NCBI GenBank assembly: GCA_947627535.1
Contig: CANQWM010000007.1
Location: 1-64,000, forward strand
Source: an uncultured Acetatifactor sp.
GTDB taxonomy: Bacteria > Bacillota > Clostridia > Lachnospirales > Lachnospiraceae
Direction: 5' to 3'
Length of the DNA: 64,000 nucleotides
The translations under genes and the position numbers were made by a program. Shown here in pieces: positions 16,033 through 25,465 of the stretch. Each line of letters opens with the position of its first letter. The first letter of the stretch is position 1. Below the pieces are notes generated by a model, which searched no databases, was not told where the DNA came from, and worked only from the letters and a program-made list of their open reading frames with translations.

Positions 16033-18566
16033 GATTCCCTCATTTCTGCCGTTCTGACGGCTGTTGTATCATATAATTTTTGCTGATGTTCCGTCTTTTT
16101 CCTGCATTTCCTTCCTCTGAAAAACATAATTGCCCCAAACAATGCGATACTTGCCAGGCTGACGCACAGCCCGGCCCCTCTTCCCTGGGGAACGTAATGC
16201 ATCTCCAGCCTGTAGCTGCCCGGTTCCAGATCAAAGGCCATCAGGCACCCGCCAAAGGTGGACGCTTTCGTCTCTTTCCCGTTTATACGCACCTTCCATC
16301 CGTCCTCACAGGGCACGGACAGGATCAGGCGTCCCGGCTGCTGCAGCGTGAGCTCCCCGGATATCCTGTCGCTCTCCCAGCGCACCTTTTCAAGATGACA
16401 GGCGGAGAGCTTTTGAAGGACCTGTGCAAGCACCGACTGGTCCATCCGGTAGAGGTCGGCGGAAATATTTTTTGTCTCATCCTCCGGGTCGCCGTTTGTC
16501 AGCGTAATCTTCTGGTTCCGCGCAAGCTCCCCCAGATACAGTACGGACCCCACCTTCAGGTCCGAAAAGGTTTCCGTCTCCGTACTGCCGCCGATATAAT
16601 CCACCTTATTCGTCCCGGAAGACGTTAAGACCGCGTAATAAATCCCGTTCTCCCGGGCCTGAAACTGCACCTTTCCATCAAGAATCTGTTCGTCTTCCCT
16701 GACAAACAGCCTTCCCTGGACCCCAAAGGTCTCCGCAAGCTTCGTCTGCAGCGTCAGTCCGTTGGACGCTGTCCCGGGAAGGTCGGCCCCCGCCGGCGCC
16801 ACATAACCAAAGGGCAGCGTACTGTTGCACCGATAGAGGAAGACGTCCCCGCTTCTTCCGCACAACGAATAGAGACTGTTCTCATACGCCTCCGAATCCC
16901 CAAACATATAGTTCACGTTGAAAAGCGCCGACGTAAACGCCGTTGCGCCGTCAAAGCAGTAATACACCTTGCTGTGGCGCATCCCAAGCCTGCTGTAAAG
17001 ATCCATCACGTCAGAGTTCATGGTGGAGGAAAACACGCTGGCATTGGGATACCCCGTGAGGATCCCGTCGTTTTTTGTCCTGCGGGAAAATTTTTCCAGC
17101 CGGTAGAAGCTTTCCTCCCATTGGGCCGTCTGTTCGTACAGCGCTTTGTAGTCCTGCTGCTGTCCCAGATAAGAACTCCGGCTGGTGGTAAAGATACTGG
17201 TGACATAAGTGTTGGCTCCCAGCTCCGCCACGGAAAGAACAACGGCGGCAATTCCAAAGGCTGCCCGCTTCGGCGCGCCAGGGCGTGTCCGGTACAGGTA
17301 CAAAAAGACAGCATAGGCGCTGATCACCGCCAGTGTCAGGATCTTCACGCCATAGTAAAAATCCTCGTGGGTCACAAACTTTTCGCAGAACAGATAAAAT
17401 CCCACCGCCGCCAGATAACCGTACAGGATCAGGCGGGGCGGCGTCTCCTCCATATGACAGAAAACGTCATAGCACATGCCGATCACAAGGAAGATGTAGA
17501 GAAAGGACTGTCTCGCCGGCAGGGAATCCGGAAAATTCATGCCGTGCCAGATAAAGTCCAGATAATTGCTCCCAAAGCTGAGCAGTAGAAACCCTGCCAG
17601 CGCCAGCCTGCAGAACCTTTCCCGAATGGAAATCTTCGGGTGTACGGCATAGACCGGCAAAAGCATCAGCACCGCGCTGCCGCAGTAGAGATTGGGCCAG
17701 TGGTCCAGCCCCCGTTCCGTGGCCACACACATAAAATGTCTGGCCAGCATATCCAGCACGGAAAAATAGGATTTCGCCGTCTCGGGAAAATCCATGTCGC
17801 CAAAATCCGTCTTCAGTATGGCGCAGACCTCCGGCACAAGCAGCACTCCCGCCATCCCCGCCGCCAGAATGGAGAACAGGACAAAATTTCCCAGGCCGCG
17901 CAGCCTTTTCCCCCTTCCCTCTCCGGTCGCCATAAGCACCAGAAAATACAGCACCAGATAGATACAGATCATGATGGAGAGGTAATAATTCGTGTAAATG
18001 GAGAGAGCCAGCGTCACGCAGTAAAGGCCGCAGCGTCCCTCCCGCACCAGTCTCTCCAGTCCAAGGACGATCAACGGCAGAAGCGCCACACAGTCCAGCC
18101 ACATAACGTTGTAGTTGTAGGCCGCCATAAAGCCGGACAACGCATAAAACAGCGAAAAGACCACCGTCGACAGATCCCTGCGCCCGAAATGCTTTTCCAG
18201 GTAAATACAGCACGAAAGACCGCAGAGCCCGATCTTAAAAACGATCAGAAAGCTGATAAATTCTATCAGAAACCGTTCCGGCACCAGGACTAAAAGCGCA
18301 TTCAGCGGGCTGGCAAGGTAGTAAACGAACAGCGCCAGAAAATTGGAGCCGATCCCCGCGTGGAAGGAAAAGCCAAGGCTTTCCCCGGCGCGGATCTTAT
18401 GCAGCAGCTCGCTGAAGAACGGCATATACTGATGGTACAGGTCGGCGGGCAGGAAACACCTCTCTCCGAGAGGATAAACCCCGCTTACGGCAAACAACGC
18501 CAGCATAACAGCCGCCGGCAGCACAAAAGCCAGACTCCACATCATCCATTTTCTGCTGTGATTCAT
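16029..18566 (-). CDS. YfhO-family multi-pass membrane protein
   Basis: The product has 845 residues. The N-terminal half has about twelve or more membrane helices beginning WSLAFVLPAAVMLALFAVSG; the YfhO marker block is ADLYHQYMPFFSELLHKI, typical for this GT-C-like family. The C-terminal 350 residues are mostly extracytoplasmic, with a beta-rich part and a last helix (GLCVSLASIALFGAIMFF). YfhO proteins in Firmicutes help glycosylate lipoteichoic acid or other envelope polymers. It lies between a UbiA-family gene (81 bases upstream) and eda (4-base overlap), so it may be transcribed with both. Confidence 0.88.
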   Translation of the reverse strand: MNHSRKWMMWSLAFVLPAAVMLALFAVSGVYPLGERCFLPADLYHQYMPFFSELLHKIRAGESLGFSFHAGIGSNFLALFVYYLASPLNALLVLVPERFLIEFISFLIVFKIGLCGLSCCIYLEKHFGRRDLSTVVFSLFYALSGFMAAYNYNVMWLDCVALLPLIVLGLERLVREGRCGLYCVTLALSIYTNYYLSIMICIYLVLYFLVLMATGEGRGKRLRGLGNFVLFSILAAGMAGVLLVPEVCAILKTDFGDMDFPETAKSYFSVLDMLARHFMCVATERGLDHWPNLYCGSAVLMLLPVYAVHPKISIRERFCRLALAGFLLLSFGSNYLDFIWHGMNFPDSLPARQSFLYIFLVIGMCYDVFCHMEETPPRLILYGYLAAVGFYLFCEKFVTHEDFYYGVKILTLAVISAYAVFLYLYRTRPGAPKRAAFGIAAVVLSVAELGANTYVTSIFTTSRSSYLGQQQDYKALYEQTAQWEESFYRLEKFSRRTKNDGILTGYPNASVFSSTMNSDVMDLYSRLGMRHSKVYYCFDGATAFTSALFNVNYMFGDSEAYENSLYSLCGRSGDVFLYRCNSTLPFGYVAPAGADLPGTASNGLTLQTKLAETFGVQGRLFVREDEQILDGKVQFQARENGIYYAVLTSSGTNKVDYIGGSTETETFSDLKVGSVLYLGELARNQKITLTNGDPEDETKNISADLYRMDQSVLAQVLQKLSACHLEKVRWESDRISGELTLQQPGRLILSVPCEDGWKVRINGKETKASTFGGCLMAFDLEPGSYRLEMHYVPQGRGAGLCVSLASIALFGAIMFFRGRKCRKKTEHQQKLYDTTAVRTAEMRES

Positions 18567-18647
18567 TTCATGGTCCTCCGGGACACAGTCGGTAAACCGA
18601 TCTGTAATATGATACCATAAATCCCCGTGACAGATTGCAGCATAATA

Positions 18648-19514
18648 TTAAATGCAATAGAGAATAACCAACATCAATACTGCATATGCCGCAAGCAGTA
18701 CGATCAGCAGCTTATGCTTCAATATCACTTCAACCGGATCCGCATCGGAGTTTTCTGTAACCAGATTATAAAACATGCAGATCGCAAATACAAGTATCAC
18801 GGTCCATGTAAAATACCTGTTTTTGTTTAAGGTCCACAGCAGATAGGACATAATCCCCAAACCCATACTCAGGAACATGTGATTTTCCAGATAGGAGGCG
18901 GAGTAATATTTTAAAACAGGTCTGGTAATCCCAAGATCGTGGTCTTGATCATAATACTGCCTCAGATTTTTTATCTCCCCGTATCTCTTCCCCAGCGCGA
19001 GGTAAAACGAAAAGAACAGCACCGTCAGAAACAGCCACGCCGATACCTCGATACCCAGAACAGCGCCCCCATACATAAGGCGGATGGGATATCCGATTCC
19101 CAGCAGAAAGATATCAAACACAGGTACGTTCTTTCCTCCGAAGGTATAGACCAGGTTAACCACCAAATAAGCTGCCACCCACAATACCGAACTGATAGGA
19201 AACCCCATGCCAAGCTGTATAAGGGCTGACAGCGCCAACAAGATAACCGCAATAGCAGCGGCTTTCCTTTTGCTGACCGCGCCGGAAGCAATGGGCCGGT
19301 TCCTTTTTGTCGGATGGATTTTGTCTCTCTCGGCATCTCTGCAGTCATTGATGATATAAACAGCGGAACACACAAGAGAAAACGCAATGACAGACACAAG
19401 GCTGCCGGAAAGCAGCGATATTTCCGTAAGCCTTCCCGAAAAAACCAGCGGGAAAACGATGATCAGGTTTTTCATATAATGCCACGGCCGCAGAATTTTG
19501 ATATAGTTCTTCAT
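18648..19514 (-). CDS. UbiA prenyltransferase (DPPR-synthase-like)
   Basis: The product has 288 residues and about eight membrane helices. It belongs to the UbiA superfamily, closest in pattern to polyprenyl-phosphate phosphoribosyltransferases: the Mg-binding motif NDCRDAERDKIHPTKRNRPI (about residues 57-76) contains NDxxDxxxD followed by KxxRP, as in that subfamily. These enzymes place phosphoribose or another head group on a polyprenyl phosphate, making a lipid sugar donor for wall polymers. The YfhO protein next to it, a GT-C-like protein, could use such a donor (inference). The ATG is followed by KNYIKILRPWHYMKN, the usual start. Confidence 0.85.
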   Translation of the reverse strand: MKNYIKILRPWHYMKNLIIVFPLVFSGRLTEISLLSGSLVSVIAFSLVCSAVYIINDCRDAERDKIHPTKRNRPIASGAVSKRKAAAIAVILLALSALIQLGMGFPISSVLWVAAYLVVNLVYTFGGKNVPVFDIFLLGIGYPIRLMYGGAVLGIEVSAWLFLTVLFFSFYLALGKRYGEIKNLRQYYDQDHDLGITRPVLKYYSASYLENHMFLSMGLGIMSYLLWTLNKNRYFTWTVILVFAICMFYNLVTENSDADPVEVILKHKLLIVLLAAYAVLMLVILYCI

Positions 19515-19660
19515 GGTCCATCCTCTCCTGTGTCAGGATCATTGTACCATATTTTTTATCACAGACAAAGCCTTTCTGTAAAAGAATCCCATTCTTTTCC
19601 TCACCCCGCCGCGGGCCGGATCATATACTGTAAAAGAGAGTCCTTTTTGAGGCCCGGATT

Positions 19661-20326
19661 ATGAAGATCGCAATCGTCGGACGAAAACAGGATACGGAAA
19701 ATTATGTCCGCTATGTACAGGCACAGGGCTATCAGCCTGTCGTGACCCTGGATTCAAAGGAAGCCGCCTCCTGCGGCCGCCTGATTCTGCCCGGGGGCGG
19801 GGATATCGCTCCCGCTCTTTTCGGAGAGACCGTCCGGGAAGCCCGGAAAATCGATACGGAGCTTGATATCCTCCAGCTTCAGGCCCTGGAACTGTGCGTC
19901 AAGGGACACATCCCACTGCTCGGTATCTGCAAGGGGCTCCAGATCATCAATGTAGGGCTGGGCGGCACTCTGTATCAGGATTTTCCCACCGCGGAGCTTC
20001 ACCGGTATAAAGACGCCGATCAGTACCACGAAACCGTCACGGTAAGAGGCTCCTGGCTCCACAGGCTGTACGGGGACCGGCAGACAGTGAACAGCGCCCA
20101 TCATCAGGCCATCCGCAGTCTGGGAACGGGCCTGATACCGGTACAGTTCTGCCCCCAGGACGGCTGCATCGAAGCCGTTGTCCACGAGACGCTACCCATC
20201 CTGGGCGTTCAATGGCACCCGGAACGCATCGACGAAAGCCGGTCCGGCGTCTGGGGCGCCAAGATCCTCTCCCTCTTCGCAAATCCTTTTTCTGACCGCC
20301 CCTTCTTTTTCCCCTCTCGCCTTTGA
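19661..20326 (+). CDS. Gamma-glutamyl-GABA hydrolase-like class I amidotransferase
   Basis: The product has 221 residues of the peptidase C26/PuuD type. The nucleophile elbow is LLGICKGLQ (C90) and the catalytic His/Glu are in VQWHPER (H186, E188). LILPGGGDIAPALFGE is the family block before them. It hydrolyses gamma-glutamyl compounds such as gamma-glutamyl-GABA or related conjugates, in the cytoplasm; the true substrate is unknown. It is one of few plus-strand genes here, divergent from the UbiA gene and convergent with citrate synthase. GAGG lies before the ATG. It has a normal length for short members (about 220-250). Confidence 0.87.
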   Translation: MKIAIVGRKQDTENYVRYVQAQGYQPVVTLDSKEAASCGRLILPGGGDIAPALFGETVREARKIDTELDILQLQALELCVKGHIPLLGICKGLQIINVGLGGTLYQDFPTAELHRYKDADQYHETVTVRGSWLHRLYGDRQTVNSAHHQAIRSLGTGLIPVQFCPQDGCIEAVVHETLPILGVQWHPERIDESRSGVWGAKILSLFANPFSDRPFFFPSRL

Positions 20327-20340
20327 CCGGAGAAAACGAC

Positions 20341-20404
20341 AAAAAAGCTGCCGCGAAATACCGCTCATCCGCTTTTCCGGATAAAAGCTGTATCTCGCAG
20401 CAGC
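20341..20404 (-). terminator. Terminator of citrate synthase
   Basis: On the minus strand, GCTGCTGCGAGATAC pairs imperfectly with GTATTTCGCGGCAGC and is followed by TTTTTT (20341-20346). It lies between the convergent amidotransferase and citrate synthase genes. Confidence 0.65.
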
Positions 20405-20441
20405 CCGATTCCTGTCAATTTCTGTTCCTCGCCGCCGTTAC

Positions 20442-20507
20442 TTACGGTCCCTCTTCCATCTCCACATGCCGCCGTTACGGTCTCTCTTCCATCTCCACAT
20501 ACCGCCG
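20442..20507 (-). repeat. 33-bp tandem duplication at the 3' end of citrate synthase
   Basis: The last 11 codons including the stop (20475-20507) are repeated directly downstream (20442-20474) with 31 of 33 bases identical. The copy is behind the stop codon and is not translated in the native frame. Confidence 0.9.
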
Positions 20508-21824
20508 TTCCTTCATCACGCTCTTATAGGCGGGACGGATGATCTTATCCATGTTGATCAGCTCCTCCAGCCTGTGGGCGCTCCAGCCCACGATCCTGGC
20601 GATGGCAAAAATGGGCGTGTACATTTCAAGAGGGATCTCCAGCATACTGTAAACAAATCCGCTGTAAAAGTCCACGTTGGCGCTGACGCCCTTGTAAATC
20701 CTGGCCTTTTCGGAGATCACCTGAGGCGCCAGTCTCTCAATCATGGAATACAGCGCAAAATCCTTCTCTCTTCCCTTCGCCGAGGCCAGCTGTTCCACAA
20801 AACCCTTGAATACCTGTGCCCTCGGGTCGGAAAGGGAATACACCGCATGGCCCATGCCATAGATCAGCCCCTTGCCGTCGAAGGCTTCCCGGTTCAGGAT
20901 CTTTTTCAGGTACGCCCGGATCTCGTCTTCATCCGTCCAGTCAGAGACATTTTTCTCAATGTCCCGCATCATCTCCACGACCTTGATGTTTGCGCCGCCG
21001 TGCTTCGGGCCCTTCAGGGAGGACAGCGCCGCGGCGATCACAGAATAGGTATCCGACCCGGAGGACGTCACCACACGGGTAGTAAACGTAGAGTTATTTC
21101 CGCCGCCGTGCTCCATATGCAGCACAAGAGCGATATCCAGCACTCTGGCCTCCAGCTCCGTAAATTTCTTATCAGGCCGAAGCATCATCAAAAGGTTTTC
21201 CGCCGTGGAAAGCTTCTTGGAGGGCCTGTGTATGTACATGCTCTCGTCGTTCTGATAATGGTTGTAGGCATGATAGCCGTAAACCGTCAGAACAGGGAAC
21301 AGGCTGATCAGCCCCAGACACTGGCGCAGCACATTCTCCACAGAAGTATCGTTGCACGCCCGGTCGTAGGAGGCCAGCGTCAGAACGCTCCTTGTGAGGG
21401 AATTCATGATATCGCTGCTGGGCGCCTTCATGATTACATCTCTCGTAAAGTTCGTGGGCAGCGTCCTGTGCGCCGCCAGAATATCCTTAAACTCCTCCAG
21501 CTGATGACTGTTGGGAAGGTCTCCGAACAAAAGCAGATACGCAACCTCTTCAAAACCGAAACGTTTTCTCGTAAACCCCTTTACCAGTTCAATACAGTCA
21601 TATCCCCGATACCAGAGCTTCCCTTCACAGGGCGTCTTAACCCCATCCACTACCTGAAAAGCGTCAATTCTGGAAATATTGGTCAGACCCGTGACAACGC
21701 CGTTCCCGTTCTTGTCGCGAAGGCCCCTCTGCACCTCGTATTTTTCAAACAGCGACGGATCCAGTTCATCGGCTTTTCTGCACAGCTGTGCATAATCATT
21801 CAAAAAAGCATTCTCCTTCTTCAA
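20475..21824 (-). CDS. gltA: Citrate synthase
   Basis: The product has about 449 residues and condenses acetyl-CoA and oxaloacetate to citrate. Family blocks are KLWYRGYDCIELVKGF, HMEHGGGNNSTFTTR (first active-site His region), GPKHGGANIKVVEMM (second His) and IYGMGHAVYSLSDPRA, with the catalytic Asp in SANVDFYSGFVY. The start is uncertain: the upstream GTG at 21860 lies within the -10 region (TATAAT at 21865-21870), so TTG 21824 (KKENAFLNDYAQ) behind AGGGGG is preferred. The length and insertion pattern fit the Clostridia form, used for glutamate synthesis in incomplete TCA cycles. Its 3' end is tandemly duplicated. Confidence 0.92.
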   Translation of the reverse strand: MKKENAFLNDYAQLCRKADELDPSLFEKYEVQRGLRDKNGNGVVTGLTNISRIDAFQVVDGVKTPCEGKLWYRGYDCIELVKGFTRKRFGFEEVAYLLLFGDLPNSHQLEEFKDILAAHRTLPTNFTRDVIMKAPSSDIMNSLTRSVLTLASYDRACNDTSVENVLRQCLGLISLFPVLTVYGYHAYNHYQNDESMYIHRPSKKLSTAENLLMMLRPDKKFTELEARVLDIALVLHMEHGGGNNSTFTTRVVTSSGSDTYSVIAAALSSLKGPKHGGANIKVVEMMRDIEKNVSDWTDEDEIRAYLKKILNREAFDGKGLIYGMGHAVYSLSDPRAQVFKGFVEQLASAKGREKDFALYSMIERLAPQVISEKARIYKGVSANVDFYSGFVYSMLEIPLEMYTPIFAIARIVGWSAHRLEELINMDKIIRPAYKSVMKERRYVEMEERP

Positions 21825-21864
21825 TAGACAGTACCCCCTTTCCCCTGTTCTCGGTATCACCTGA

Positions 21865-21870
21865 ATTATA
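21865..21870 (-). promoter_or_regulatory. -10 box of citrate synthase
   Basis: TATAAT lies 41 bases before the preferred TTG start. The -35 is weak. It argues against the upstream GTG as start codon. Confidence 0.45.
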
Positions 21871-22012
21871 ACGGAAAAATCTTACAGAATAAGACTTGCG
21901 GTTAGGACTGACGGCAGGGCTGCCGTCATTTGCTTTATACTGTACTATATATCATATCTGTTTTTCAGGGACCCTGTCAATAAAAAAGGTATTAAATTTT
22001 TATTATTATATG

Positions 22013-22242
22013 GTAACAGTTCAGCCGACAGCCGTATACAGCGGAAAATCGTGCTCGCACGAATTTTTCGCTGTATGTGGCTGTCGAGGGAGCGCCATTC
22101 CATGAGCAAAGGCAGGCGCGCAGCGCCGGAGAGCGCGTCAGCGCGGCTTTGCGAATGGCGCGGGCTGAACGGTATGCAAGCAACGCCAGAGCAATGCAGG
22201 CGCGCAGCGCGGCTTTGCGAATGGCGCGGGCTGAACTGTTAC
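22013..22242. mobile_element. 230-bp MITE-like element with 14-bp terminal inverted repeats
   Basis: GTAACAGTTCAGCC (22013-22026) and its exact inverse GGCTGAACTGTTAC (22229-22242) bound a GC-rich, gene-free segment. Inside are a 59-base hairpin (22027-22085: GACAGCC...GGCTGTC, with inner ACAGCG/CGCTGT and TCGTGC/GCACGA arms) and a 30-bp direct repeat (22141-22170 and 22207-22236). It begins directly after the alpha-galactosidase stop. No clear target duplication is seen. The same end sequence recurs elsewhere in the window. Confidence 0.65.
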
Positions 22243-22243
22243 A

Positions 22244-23539
22244 TCATATGCAATATACCGCACATCCGTGGGGCGGCACCTTCGCCGTGAGATATCCGCC
22301 GTCCACCCTGCGTCTCTCCCCAGTCCAGAGCTCCATAAGCCCGTCTCCCTGCGAAAGGCCGGCGTCCGCCGCCTCAACGGAAATGTCCGCCGTCTCCCCG
22401 CTTAAGTTGAACAGCGCCGCATACCGTTTCCCCGTCTCAGGATTGCAGGCTTTCCACACCGCCTTCTTCTCATCCAGGCAGACCTGTCTTGCCCTGCACT
22501 TTGGCGTCAGCATGGCCAGCACCTCCCTGTTTGTCAGAAGCGAAAGCGTCCAGTCGTCCAGAAGCGTCATCTCCGCTCCCAGCATCAGCGGAGAGCCGAA
22601 AATGCACCAGAGTGTCATCATGGTCCGCTGCTCCTCCCTGGTCAGATTTGTCACCCACTCGTGGCCGAATCCCTTCCCCATATGGCCCAGGGGAAGCATG
22701 TCACAGTCAGGGTAGCATCCCGGCGCAACATGGTTCTGCCAAAGCTCACAGCGGTGGAACATATCCTTTAAAAGCTCCCACTTATCCCAGAGATCGTCCG
22801 TGATCCGCCACATGTTGGCGTAGGTTTCATAGTGCCATGCCTTTTCGATCAGCGCGGGTCCTGGGGAAAGGGAAAGCACAATGTCCCTCCCGCAGTTTTG
22901 GATCGCCTTCGCAAGCATCTCTACCTCGTGCGGAGCGGAATAACGGTTGTTGGCGTACAGATTTGTATTGCAGATATCGTCGCACTTGACAAAATCCACG
23001 CCCCATTCAGCGTACATCTGAAACAGAGAGTCATAGTAGCGCTGGCCGTCGGCGCCTTCCCTGACGCCGTACATGTCGGGATTCCAGCCGCATATGGACG
23101 AAGGGTTTGCCACGTCGGCGGCCGTCACACTGGCGCCCTTCACAGGAAGATGCGCATGGGCGGCTGCCCGGGGGATTCCCCGCATGATATGGATCCCGAA
23201 TTTCAGCCCCAGTCCGTGGATGTAATCCGCCAGCGGCCGAAACCCCGCTCCGCCCACAGAGGAGGGAAAACGTTCGGGATCCGGCTGCAGCCTGCCGTAT
23301 TCGTCCATTTCCAGCGTACTGAACGGAATATACTGGAACCGGTCCCTCTGGCTTCCCGCGCCGTGGGCATACCACTGGATATCGACCACAATATACTGCC
23401 AGCCGTAATCCTTCAGATGCTCCGCCATATAATCCGCGTTTGCTTTGACACGCGCTTCGTCTACCGTCGTGTCATAGTAATCGTAACTGTTCCACCCCAT
23501 GGGCGGAGTGGGTGCAAAACTGTTTTTGTCTCTCTTCAT
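22244..23539 (-). CDS. Alpha-galactosidase (GH27)
   Basis: The product has 431 residues with no signal peptide, so it acts on imported galactosides. Start 23539 (MKRDKNSFAPTPPMGWNSY) has GGAGG eight bases upstream. GH27 hallmarks are PPMGWNSYDYYDTTVDE, IVVDIQWYAHG, the nucleophile Asp in VDFVKCDDICN, and the acid/base Asp in WRITDDLWDKW. A beta-sandwich C-terminal domain ends in the family motif PPHGCAVYCI. It removes terminal alpha-galactose from melibiose- or raffinose-type sugars. No transporter is adjacent. The stop codon touches the MITE-like element. Confidence 0.93.
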   Translation of the reverse strand: MKRDKNSFAPTPPMGWNSYDYYDTTVDEARVKANADYMAEHLKDYGWQYIVVDIQWYAHGAGSQRDRFQYIPFSTLEMDEYGRLQPDPERFPSSVGGAGFRPLADYIHGLGLKFGIHIMRGIPRAAAHAHLPVKGASVTAADVANPSSICGWNPDMYGVREGADGQRYYDSLFQMYAEWGVDFVKCDDICNTNLYANNRYSAPHEVEMLAKAIQNCGRDIVLSLSPGPALIEKAWHYETYANMWRITDDLWDKWELLKDMFHRCELWQNHVAPGCYPDCDMLPLGHMGKGFGHEWVTNLTREEQRTMMTLWCIFGSPLMLGAEMTLLDDWTLSLLTNREVLAMLTPKCRARQVCLDEKKAVWKACNPETGKRYAALFNLSGETADISVEAADAGLSQGDGLMELWTGERRRVDGGYLTAKVPPHGCAVYCI

Positions 23540-23570
23540 GAATTTAACCTCCTTCATTTGATCGCCTTTT

Positions 23571-25427
23571 TTAGTCTCCTTTTTGGATTCCTTTTTGATT
23601 TTCCATCTGCTGCGGCGCCGTTTCAGCCGTGTGTTGTGTTTTTGCCACTGTGTCCGCGTCAAATATAAGCGCCAGCACAACCGGAACTCCATAGAACAAA
23701 TACAATACGTATCTTACCAGGGCAATAGGGCCCAGTAAAGCCGTCAGATATAAAAGTCCCGTGGGAATCAGAGCGAATATCTGCTTTTTATAACCCCTTA
23801 CATAAAGGACAAGAACGGAAAAAAGGAACGCCCAATGCCAGAACCCGATGGAAAACAGCATGGAGAGCACGGGAATCTTCTGCCAGCTGAGTTCCAGCGA
23901 TATCTTTCTGTAAAAATCTTCCAGCGCCGGGAAAAAATGCCGTCTTTCCCCGGGATTTTCCGTCGAAAAGGCGAAATAGGAGCTGTCCCCATACACTACG
24001 TCACCGGTATGAACCCCTTCATACCCCTTCGGCCAGGTATTGGGATACCAGTATCCGTAAGTGTTCATCAGGAATGCGTTTATGTACACATCCGGATGTG
24101 CCAGCCCTGTCCGGCCCCAAAGCGAAATATATTTTACAGGTTCCGCCTTGAAATTATCCTCCATAAAATTGATCTTCACCGAATCCGCCAGTCTGGGATT
24201 ATATTGTTCCAGTATCACCTCCGGGATCAGGCTGTAGAGCGTTTCCAGATCCTGCTGTGAAAAACTGTCCTTTGCCTCCTGGTATGTTCTTGCCAGCTGC
24301 TGTATGGGAACGCTGAACATTTCACGCAGTTCTCCCTTTTCAAATCCGAACGCTTTCGTCACCCCAAAGATCGTTACGGCATAAATCAGGGAAATCCCCA
24401 AAACCGTTCTGATCCAGCGTTTCCAGCTTCTCCTGTAAGCAATTGCAAAACAGAAAAGAAACAGCGCCAGCGCGTACACGCCCTCTTTTCTGAAAAACAG
24501 GACAAGCAGCGCTCCGGCCCCCAATACCGCCTTCTTCTTTCGGGAATTCCAAAAAGTTTCTCCTTCCCTTGCCAGCTCCAGCAGCGATGCGGTCAAAAGC
24601 AAAACACCTCCGGCAAAGTATCCCTCTTTCGTGGAACAGCATACGAACATTGCCACCGTGGGAGACAGCGCAAGAAAGGCCGTGCCAAGGTTACAGATCC
24701 AGCGTCTGACGCCAATGTTTCTCAACACCTGAATCGTATAGGCAAAGCAGGCTGAAAGCGTCAGCAATTGTACCAGAAGATACCCTGCAATGCCGGCGTT
24801 ATACGAATGCGTGATTCTATGGACGATCCGGATCGTCCATCCCAGGAGCACAACATACAGCGGAGGCATATGCGCGGAATAATGTCCTGTAAACACCGTA
24901 TAAGCCGTCCATTCCGCATCATACGTAAAAAACCCCGGAAAGGAAGCTGCCAGGACAGGTATATATGCCACAGCCAAAATTCCCCAGGTCAACAGAAAGG
25001 AGCGTTTCCTGCCCTCAGCGCCGGACGGGCGCCTGCCTTGCTTTCCGGGCAGGGACAGTCTGTACAGAACCCAGCCGAGCAGGGGGGATGCTGCCGCCGC
25101 GGCCGCCAAAACGGATAAATAAGCCTGCCAATCGGAAAAATCTACCCCCCCGGAAGCATCCAGCTGCCCCCCAAGCCACATTGCCCCCGAAAAGCATAGT
25201 CCAAACAAAAAGCAGGGATTCAGAAAATCCCGGATTTTTTCCCATGCATCCTGCGCCGTTATCCCCCTGACAAAGGAAAAAGCCGCTGTCCACAGCAGAA
25301 AAAACCATATGTTATCCGTTACCTGCAGCGAATCCACTGAAAGTCCCAGACAGTACCGCATACCCATCGTGCCGGCCAGAGTCAGCACAGCCAGAAACCA
25401 TGTGCGCATCCATGGAAGTCTTTTCAT
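23571..25427 (-). CDS. Large multi-pass membrane protein, DUF6020-like
   Basis: The product has 618 residues. About twelve hydrophobic helices are visible, with an extracytoplasmic loop in the last third (about residues 410-520). The block VLAASFPGFFTYDAEWTAYT followed by HYSAHMPPLYVVLLGW resembles the DUF6020/GT-C glycosyltransferase-like proteins: an Asp in the first loop and a conserved HPP-like motif. The stop lies 32 bases before the GH27 gene. The C-terminus is polar and glutamine-rich. It probably transfers a sugar or lipid-linked group on the outer membrane face (inference). The ATG follows a GGGGGAC stretch. Confidence 0.65.
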   Translation of the reverse strand: MKRLPWMRTWFLAVLTLAGTMGMRYCLGLSVDSLQVTDNIWFFLLWTAAFSFVRGITAQDAWEKIRDFLNPCFLFGLCFSGAMWLGGQLDASGGVDFSDWQAYLSVLAAAAAASPLLGWVLYRLSLPGKQGRRPSGAEGRKRSFLLTWGILAVAYIPVLAASFPGFFTYDAEWTAYTVFTGHYSAHMPPLYVVLLGWTIRIVHRITHSYNAGIAGYLLVQLLTLSACFAYTIQVLRNIGVRRWICNLGTAFLALSPTVAMFVCCSTKEGYFAGGVLLLTASLLELAREGETFWNSRKKKAVLGAGALLVLFFRKEGVYALALFLFCFAIAYRRSWKRWIRTVLGISLIYAVTIFGVTKAFGFEKGELREMFSVPIQQLARTYQEAKDSFSQQDLETLYSLIPEVILEQYNPRLADSVKINFMEDNFKAEPVKYISLWGRTGLAHPDVYINAFLMNTYGYWYPNTWPKGYEGVHTGDVVYGDSSYFAFSTENPGERRHFFPALEDFYRKISLELSWQKIPVLSMLFSIGFWHWAFLFSVLVLYVRGYKKQIFALIPTGLLYLTALLGPIALVRYVLYLFYGVPVVLALIFDADTVAKTQHTAETAPQQMENQKGIQKGD

Positions 25428-25465
25428 TTTTGTGCAGTCCCCCTCTTACAATCTCTCTGCCATGA

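Noticed and set aside
20466-21827. Plus-strand open frame of 453 codons opposite citrate synthase
   Set aside because: Antisense shadow: composition is His/Arg/Gln-rich, no ribosome binding site, and the minus strand encodes a complete citrate synthase.
22013-22242. Complete insertion sequence
   Set aside because: It has terminal inverted repeats but is only 230 bases with no transposase frame and no clear target duplication; it is listed as MITE-like instead.
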